Below the pieces are notes generated by a model that saw only the letters and a program-made list of their open reading frames with translations, was not told the origin of the DNA and did not search any database. 64,000 bases of DNA, taken from positions 8,060,001 through 8,124,000 of the forward strand of contig NZ_CP017248.1 of assembly GCF_001735805.1 (NCBI RefSeq), read 5' to 3'. Of the stretch, positions 59,357 through 64,000 are shown piece after piece (the first letter of the stretch is position 1; every line of letters starts with the position of its first letter). The stretch comes from Streptomyces fodineus (GTDB taxonomy: Bacteria > Actinomycetota > Actinomycetes > Streptomycetales > Streptomycetaceae). Made by a program: the position numbers and the translations under genes.

Positions 59357-60157
59357 GTGGCGATGGTCGACGCCGGCGGGATCCGGCTGCACCTCCAGCG
59401 CACGGGACCGGCCGACGGCCGCATCCCGCACGCCACGGTCGTCCTGGTGCACGGGCTGCTCACCGACAGCCTGGCCAGCTACTACTTCACCGTCGCGCCC
59501 CGCTTCGCCGCGGCCGGACTCGACGTCGTCATGTACGACCTGCGCGGCCACGGCCGCAGCGAGCGCCCGCCGCGGGGCTACACCCTCGACCACAACATCG
59601 ACGATCTCGAGGCCCTCCTCGACCGGCTGGCCGTCACCGGACCCGTCCACCTCGTCGGCAACTCCTACGGCGGCACCATCGCCTTCGGCTTCGCCGCCCG
59701 GCACCCGGAGCGTACGGCCACGGTGACGCTGATCGAGTCCGAGCCCGCGACCACCGCGTGGGCGGCGAAACTCGGCCGCATCCTCGACCGGGTCATGGAC
59801 CAGCTCGCGTACAACGAGCCCGACGCGCTCGCCTGGATCACCGCCCACCGCGGCCACAACACCGCCCGGCTGGCCAAGGGCGCCGCCCGGCTCGCCCGCG
59901 AGACCAGCCTCGGCCGGGACATCCCGGCCAGCCGCGTCCTGACCGAGGAGGCGATCAGGGCCGTACGCTGCCCGGTCCTCGGCGTGTACGGCGGCGCGTC
60001 GGACCTCGCCGACCTGGTGCCGCTGATGCGGGCGCTGCTGACGGACTACCGGGCGGTCGTACTGCCCGGGTACGAGCACTCGGTGCTGGTGGAGGCGCCG
60101 GCGGCCGTCGGCGGGCACATCCTGGACCTGATCGGCGCCGGGGCGGGGGTCGGATGA
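59357..60157 (+). CDS. Alpha/beta-hydrolase, candidate chain-release thioesterase
   Basis: A 266-residue alpha/beta hydrolase: oxyanion region VLVHGLLTDS, MYDLRGHGRSERP, nucleophile elbow GNSYGG (Ser about 100) and the catalytic His in GYEHSVLVEAP near the C-terminus. GTG 59357 or ATG 59363 may start it, three bases after the ACP stop. Its position between ACP and glycosyltransferase suggests it releases or edits the acyl chain. It overlaps the next gene by four bases. Confidence 0.87.
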   Translation: MAMVDAGGIRLHLQRTGPADGRIPHATVVLVHGLLTDSLASYYFTVAPRFAAAGLDVVMYDLRGHGRSERPPRGYTLDHNIDDLEALLDRLAVTGPVHLVGNSYGGTIAFGFAARHPERTATVTLIESEPATTAWAAKLGRILDRVMDQLAYNEPDALAWITAHRGHNTARLAKGAARLARETSLGRDIPASRVLTEEAIRAVRCPVLGVYGGASDLADLVPLMRALLTDYRAVVLPGYEHSVLVEAPAAVGGHILDLIGAGAGVG

Positions 60158-61344
60158 GCGGCTTCCTCTTCGTGGTGCCGCCGCTGACCGGGCACGTCAA
60201 CCCGGCCGTCGGCGTCGCCGCCCGGCTGGCCGCGCACGGGCACCGGGTGGCCTGGGCGTGCCCGGACCCGGCGCTGGTGCGCAGGCTCGCGGGCGGGGAC
60301 GCCGAGGTGTTCGGCTGCGCGGGGCCGGTGCCGGGCGCCGAGGGCGTCGTACGACCGCCGGACCTGCGGGGCGCGGAGGCGCTGAAGTTCCTGTGGGAGT
60401 GGTATCTGCTGCCGCTCGCGGACGCCATGGCGGCCGGTGTCCGCGCGGCGGCCGAGGCGTTCCGCCCGGACGTGGTCGTGGCCGACCAGCAGGCCTTCGC
60501 CGGCGCCCTGGTGGCCGAACGCCTCGGCCTGCCGTGGGCCACCTCGGCCACCACCTCGGCGGAGTTCACCGGCGCCTACGACGGTCTGCCGAAGGTCGCG
60601 GCCTGGCTGCGGCACCGCCTGACCGAGCTGCGCGCCCGTGTCGGCGACCCGTCCGGCAGCGCCGACCCGCGCTTCTCGCCGTACCTCCTGCTGATCTTCA
60701 GCACACCCGAACTCATCGGCCCCCTGGCGCCGTTGGCTGCGCACATCCACTACGTCGGCCCCTCCCTCGCCGACCGCCCGGCAGGCCCCGGTTTCCCCTG
60801 GGAACGGCTGGACCGGGGCCGGGCGAAGGTCCTGGTGACCCTGGGCACGGCGAACGCCGACGCGGGCGGCCGGTTCCTCGCCGAGTGCCTGAGCGCGCTG
60901 CGGGAACGCGCCGACCGGGTGCAGGCGGTCGTCGCCGACCCGGGCGGCGTTCTCGCGGTGCCGCCCGGCGACAAGGACGTCCTGGTCCTGCCGTCCGTGC
61001 CCCAACTCCCGCTGCTGGAACAAATGGACGCCGTCATCTGCCACGCGGGACACAACACCGTGTGCGAGGCCCTGTGGCACGGCGTCCCGCTCGTCGTCGC
61101 GCCCATCCGCGACGACCAGCCGGTGGTGGCCGGACAAGTCGTGGACGCGGGCGCCGGCGTCCGGGTCCGCTTCGGCCGGGTGCGCGCGGACCGGCTGGGC
61201 GCGGCCCTCGACACGGTCCTGACCGACCCCGCCCACCGGGCCGCCGCCGCCCGGATCCGCACCGCGTTCCGCGCGGCGGGCGGCGCGCCGGCCGCGGCGG
61301 CCCATCTCGAACACCTCGCAGACTTCGCAGCGGAGAGCCGATGA
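60154..61344 (+). CDS. MGT/UGT-like glycosyltransferase
   Basis: A 396-residue GT-B family 1 enzyme: FVVPPLTGHVNPAVGVAARLAAHGHRVAW is the acceptor-side N-terminus, KVLVTLGTANADAGGRF starts the donor half, and CHAGHNTVCEALWHGVPLVVAPIRDDQPVVAGQVVDAGAGVRV is the PSPG-like sugar-nucleotide motif (H-x-G-x-N, then DQ). It transfers a sugar to small hydrophobic acceptors. Starts by ATGA overlap with the hydrolase. It is in the same frame as PKS gene 2. Glycosylation of the lipid product is inferred. Confidence 0.92.
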   Translation: MSGFLFVVPPLTGHVNPAVGVAARLAAHGHRVAWACPDPALVRRLAGGDAEVFGCAGPVPGAEGVVRPPDLRGAEALKFLWEWYLLPLADAMAAGVRAAAEAFRPDVVVADQQAFAGALVAERLGLPWATSATTSAEFTGAYDGLPKVAAWLRHRLTELRARVGDPSGSADPRFSPYLLLIFSTPELIGPLAPLAAHIHYVGPSLADRPAGPGFPWERLDRGRAKVLVTLGTANADAGGRFLAECLSALRERADRVQAVVADPGGVLAVPPGDKDVLVLPSVPQLPLLEQMDAVICHAGHNTVCEALWHGVPLVVAPIRDDQPVVAGQVVDAGAGVRVRFGRVRADRLGAALDTVLTDPAHRAAAARIRTAFRAAGGAPAAAAHLEHLADFAAESR

Positions 61345-62411
61345 CCGACGACAAGAGTGACACGACAGCGCGCATCGCCGCCCTGCGCCCCGCCTACCGG
61401 GACGACCTGGCCGCCGGCACGGACCGCTTCTTCGCCGCCCCTCGCCCCGACTGCCCCTGGTGCGGCTCGGTCCGCCTCGACACCCGCCTGCGCACCACCG
61501 ACCTGCTCCAGCACAAGCCCGGCCGCTTCACCCTCGACCGCTGCGCCGACTGCGGCCACACCTTCCAGAACCCCCAACTGACCGAAGACGGACTTGAGTT
61601 CTACTACCGGGACTTCTACGACGGTCTCGGCGAGCAGCGCATGAGCGGCACCTTCGGCGGCCGTGGCGCCATGTACCGGGGCCGCGCCGAGTCGATGCTG
61701 CCGCACAACCCCGCCCCGAAGACCTGGCTGGACGTCGGCACCGGCCACGGCCACTTCTGCGCGAGCGCCCGCACGGTCCTGCCCGGCACCTCCTTCGACG
61801 GGCTGGACTTCACCGACGGCGTCGAACTCGCCGCCCGCGAAGGCCGTGTGGACCACGCCCACCGCGGCGCCTTTCCCGCCCTCGCCCCCGAACTCGCCGC
61901 CCGCTACGACGTGGTGAGCATGTTCCACTACCTGGAGCACAGCACCGACCCGGACCGCGAACTGCGCGCCGCCCACGAGGCCGTACGACCCGGCGGCCAC
62001 CTCCTCATCGAGGTGCCGGACCCGGAGTGCCGCTACGCCCGGCTGCTCGGCCGCTGGTGGCTGCCCTGGCTCCAGCCGCAGCACCTGCACCTCATGCCCG
62101 TCGCCAACCTCCGGCGCAGGCTGACCGAGCTCGGCTTCACGGTGGTCGCCGAGCAGCACGCCGAAGCGCACGATCCGGTCGACCTGCTCGCCGCGGTCTG
62201 GCTGGCCCTCGACCACACCGCCCCGCGCGAGGACGCCCCCTGGCTGCCCGGGCCGCCCGGCGGCCTGCGCCGCGCCGCCCGCACGGCAGTCCTCCTCGCG
62301 GGGGTGCCCGCGCTCATCACGGCGACGCTCCTCGACCGCTTCGCGATCCGGCCCCTGTCCCACCGCCTCGGCCTGTCCAACGCCTACCGCCTGGTGGCCC
62401 GCCGCGAATGA
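61341..62411 (+). CDS. Zinc-ribbon SAM methyltransferase, last gene of the PKS operon
   Basis: A 356-residue class I methyltransferase. Residues 35-75 hold two Cys pairs, CPWC and CADC, a zinc ribbon like that of NDP-sugar C-methyltransferases; the SAM motif is TWLDVGTGHGHFCASAR, and FHYLEHSTDPDRELRAAHEAVRPGGHLLIEVPDP is motif III and after. A hydrophobic segment (TAVLLAGVPALITATLL) is near the C-terminus and may touch the membrane. ATGA overlap with the glycosyltransferase. It may methylate the lipid or its sugar. Confidence 0.85.
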   Translation: MTDDKSDTTARIAALRPAYRDDLAAGTDRFFAAPRPDCPWCGSVRLDTRLRTTDLLQHKPGRFTLDRCADCGHTFQNPQLTEDGLEFYYRDFYDGLGEQRMSGTFGGRGAMYRGRAESMLPHNPAPKTWLDVGTGHGHFCASARTVLPGTSFDGLDFTDGVELAAREGRVDHAHRGAFPALAPELAARYDVVSMFHYLEHSTDPDRELRAAHEAVRPGGHLLIEVPDPECRYARLLGRWWLPWLQPQHLHLMPVANLRRRLTELGFTVVAEQHAEAHDPVDLLAAVWLALDHTAPREDAPWLPGPPGGLRRAARTAVLLAGVPALITATLLDRFAIRPLSHRLGLSNAYRLVARRE

Positions 62412-62418
62412 CCGGGAC

Positions 62419-63468
62419 TCACAACACCTTGGCGCGGATCAGCGCCGACAGCGTCAGGGTGCCCGGCAGCAGCGGCACCCAGTCGGTCAGCATCCGGTAG
62501 CCGATGACCGTCGCGGTGGCCACCGCCGGCGAGGAGCCGAAAGCGATCAGTGTCCACACCAGCGCCGCGTCGACCGCGAACCCGCCCGGCGCGGGCACCG
62601 CCCCGACGGCCGTGCCCGCCGCGAGATAGGCGAGCACCACGTGCGCCCAGGGCAGCCCCAGCCCGAGCGAGGCACCGACACAGGCGAGGGTGGTCCCCTG
62701 CACCAGCGGCATCGCGACCGCTCCGCCCCACAGCGCGCACACCCGGGCGGGCCGCGTGTGCACCTGCCGCGCGTCGGCGAGGGCGGAGCGCAGCAGCCCG
62801 GTCACGGGCCGCCGCAACGGCCGTACGAGCGTCAGCAGCACCCCCACCAGCGCGACGACCCCGCCCGTGACGCAGGCGACCGGCACCAGCAGCTGCCCGT
62901 CCGGGACCAGGTCACCGAGGCGCCGCCAGGCCGGTGACGCCGCCAGGAACACCAGCAGCACCACCGTCTTCGCGCCGGACTTCGCCAGCGAATACAGGCC
63001 GATCGACGCGGTGGCCCGTGCGGGCGGCACCCCGCGGCCCCGCAGGAAGCGCAGGGTGACGGCATGGGCGCCGAGCCCGCCGGGCAGCGCGTGGTTGGCG
63101 GCACCTGCGGCGAACTGCGAGGCCAGCAGCAGTCCCGGCGGCACCCGGTCGGGCAGCGCGCCCTGCCGGACGCACGCGGCCGCCACACAGTTCAGGCCCG
63201 TGAAACCGGCCCCGGCCAGCAGCCACCAGGGGTCGGCCGAAACCAGCCGTCGTACCCCCTCGTACATCACCGGCCGGTTGGCGACGGCCCAGCCGGCGGC
63301 CAGCAGCAGGGGAGCGAGGCACAGGGCAAGTCGTAGGTGCCGGGAGGACATGAGCGAGCCGGGCCGGGCGGCGGCGACCGGTCCGGGGCCCGGTGGATCA
63401 CCGCTCCCGGTGGACGGCGGATCCAAGGGGTGAGCGGAGAGCGAGGGGGACGAAGACAGTGAGGACAC
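62419..63468 (-). CDS. Flippase-like integral membrane protein (LPG_synthase_TM/UPF0104 family)
   Basis: A 349-residue protein with about seven to eight hydrophobic helices. It shows the family's YEGVRRLVSADPWWLLAGAGFTGLN helix 1-2, NHALPGGLGAHAVTLRFLRGRGVPPARATASIGLYS with the conserved Pro-Gly-Gly and A-x-G-x4 loop, and GTAVGAVPAPGGFAVDAALVWTLI near the end. Relatives flip lipids or lipid-linked sugars, or are the membrane part of MprF. GTG 63468 follows GGAAGGAC by ten bases; ATG 63351 gives a shorter protein. Convergent with the PKS operon (7 bp apart), and plausibly handles the glycolipid. Confidence 0.82.
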   Translation of the reverse strand: MSSLSSSPSLSAHPLDPPSTGSGDPPGPGPVAAARPGSLMSSRHLRLALCLAPLLLAAGWAVANRPVMYEGVRRLVSADPWWLLAGAGFTGLNCVAAACVRQGALPDRVPPGLLLASQFAAGAANHALPGGLGAHAVTLRFLRGRGVPPARATASIGLYSLAKSGAKTVVLLVFLAASPAWRRLGDLVPDGQLLVPVACVTGGVVALVGVLLTLVRPLRRPVTGLLRSALADARQVHTRPARVCALWGGAVAMPLVQGTTLACVGASLGLGLPWAHVVLAYLAAGTAVGAVPAPGGFAVDAALVWTLIAFGSSPAVATATVIGYRMLTDWVPLLPGTLTLSALIRAKVL

Positions 63469-63719
63469 GGGGACGTCGTCCTTCCGCAGCGGGCCCCGCG
63501 GCGGGGACCTGGGGGAGGCGGGTCGGGCGAACCGCGGGGAGCCTTCCCCACCCGTGTGACACCGGGGTGTCCGAAAACCGAAGGACCGAGGGCGGGACGG
63601 TGCCGCTGGGCGGACGCGCGCAAGCCGCCGTTCACCGCCGACCAGGTAGCCTTCCCTTGGGGCGCGCTTTACATGCGGCGCCCCGCAAGGCAAGGACGGC
63701 GACAGGGGAGGATCCGGCG
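63469..63719. other. Divergent gap between flippase-like and DedA genes
   Basis: A 250-bp stretch with promoters for both sides expected. No gene; CACCGGGGTGTCC (63561-63573) and similar are GC-rich with no clear palindromic operator. AGGGGAGGATCC precedes the DedA GTG. Confidence 0.4.
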
Positions 63720-64000
63720 GTGCACGTCCAGGAATGGCTCGACACGGTGCCGGCGGCCGCCGTCTATGCCGTGGTGGCCCTGGTGATCGGCCTGGAGAGC
63801 CTGGGCATCCCGCTTCCCGGAGAGATCGTCCTGGTTTCGGCGGCGCTGATGTCCTCCCAGCACTCCGGCATCAACCCCGTCGTCCTCGGCGCCTGCGCGA
63901 CCGCCGGCGCCGTGATCGGCGACTCCATCGGCTACGCGATCGGCCGCAAGGGCGGTCGCCCGCTGCTGGCGTGGCTGGGCAGAAAGTTCCCCAGGCACTT
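63720..64000 (+). CDS. DedA-family membrane protein, 5' part
   Basis: The first 93 residues of a DedA/VTT-domain protein: AVYAVVALVIGLESLGIPLPGEIVLVSAALMSS is the signature helix with ESLG-IPLPGE, and GACATAGAVIGDSIGYAIGRKGGRPLLAWLGR the next conserved G-D...GY-IGR segment. DedA proteins are lipid flippases of the undecaprenyl-phosphate/phospholipid type. GTG 63720 follows GGGGAGG; the gene is cut by the window edge. With the neighbouring flippase-like gene it gives a membrane-lipid context. Confidence 0.9.
   Translation, partial: MHVQEWLDTVPAAAVYAVVALVIGLESLGIPLPGEIVLVSAALMSSQHSGINPVVLGACATAGAVIGDSIGYAIGRKGGRPLLAWLGRKFPRH

Noticed and set aside
54064..61344. A true 2426-residue PKS-glycosyltransferase fusion
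   Set aside because: The 370 codons between the PPTase and glycosyltransferase are a shadow of ACP and hydrolase genes, both of which have ribosome sites and normal domains; reported as a stop/frame anomaly instead.
1..64000. tRNA, rRNA, insertion sequence or integrase
   Set aside because: No cloverleaf, no rRNA sequence and no transposase or integrase motif was found by reading; not exhaustive for short ncRNAs.

Overview
The window is high-GC actinobacterial chromosome. Codon third positions are almost all G or C, GTG starts and ATGA/GTGA start-stop overlaps are frequent, and it carries a third, divergent EF-Tu, Rieske and PPOX flavoproteins, MocR/HxlR/GlxA regulators, RICIN proteins and typical Streptomyces intergenic repeats. 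A Streptomyces, probably part of a chromosome arm, is the best guess. No rRNA, tRNA, CRISPR array or insertion sequence was seen.

Layout. 1-16 kb: mostly small regulator/enzyme pairs (MocR with a PPOX flavoprotein, LysR with an EamA exporter, TetR with an FAD monooxygenase), an isochorismatase-fold protein lacking its catalytic triad, a Rieske lipoprotein, a HipA-like kinase with a DUF3037 partner, two short-chain dehydrogenases, a peptide-type ABC substrate-binding lipoprotein and uracil-DNA glycosylase. 16-30 kb: apolipoprotein N-acyltransferase, a three-gene putative sugar operon (Gfo/Idh/MocA, DUF6807, cupin) behind a LacI-type palindrome, HxlR with a thiolase, AlkD-like repair protein, a tuf3-type EF-Tu and a spermidine-synthase-like protein. 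30-38.9 kb: a 146-bp tandem repeat, two MFS exporters, a quinone oxidoreductase with a GlxA/AraC regulator, an unrecognised Cys-containing protein and decayed genes.

38.9-43.1 kb: a tightly overlapped three-gene minus-strand operon: a dynamin-like large GTPase, a TRAFAC-type GTPase and a protein with a C-terminal membrane anchor. It looks like one of the little-studied multi-GTPase biological-conflict systems. A galU remnant and a large membrane protein (sigma-like/zinc-finger N-terminus, collagen-like tail, RICIN domain) follow.

46-63.5 kb: the main biosynthetic locus. Two giant genes together encode the catalytic domains of a PUFA-synthase-like iterative PKS. Protein 1 is NPD-(19 x 13-residue repeat)-NPD-KS-AT-ACP-KR. 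Protein 2 is KS-AT-DH-phosphopantetheinyl transferase. They are followed, mostly with 4-base overlaps, by a free ACP, an alpha/beta hydrolase, an MGT-type glycosyltransferase and a zinc-ribbon SAM methyltransferase; a flippase-like integral membrane protein is convergent. The simplest reading is a self-activating assembly line making a reduced, long-chain lipid that is released, glycosylated, perhaps methylated, and possibly moved in the membrane. PKS gene 2 has no stop codon in its own frame; the frame stays open through the next two genes into the glycosyltransferase, so an indel, assembly error or recoding near 59.0 kb needs checking.
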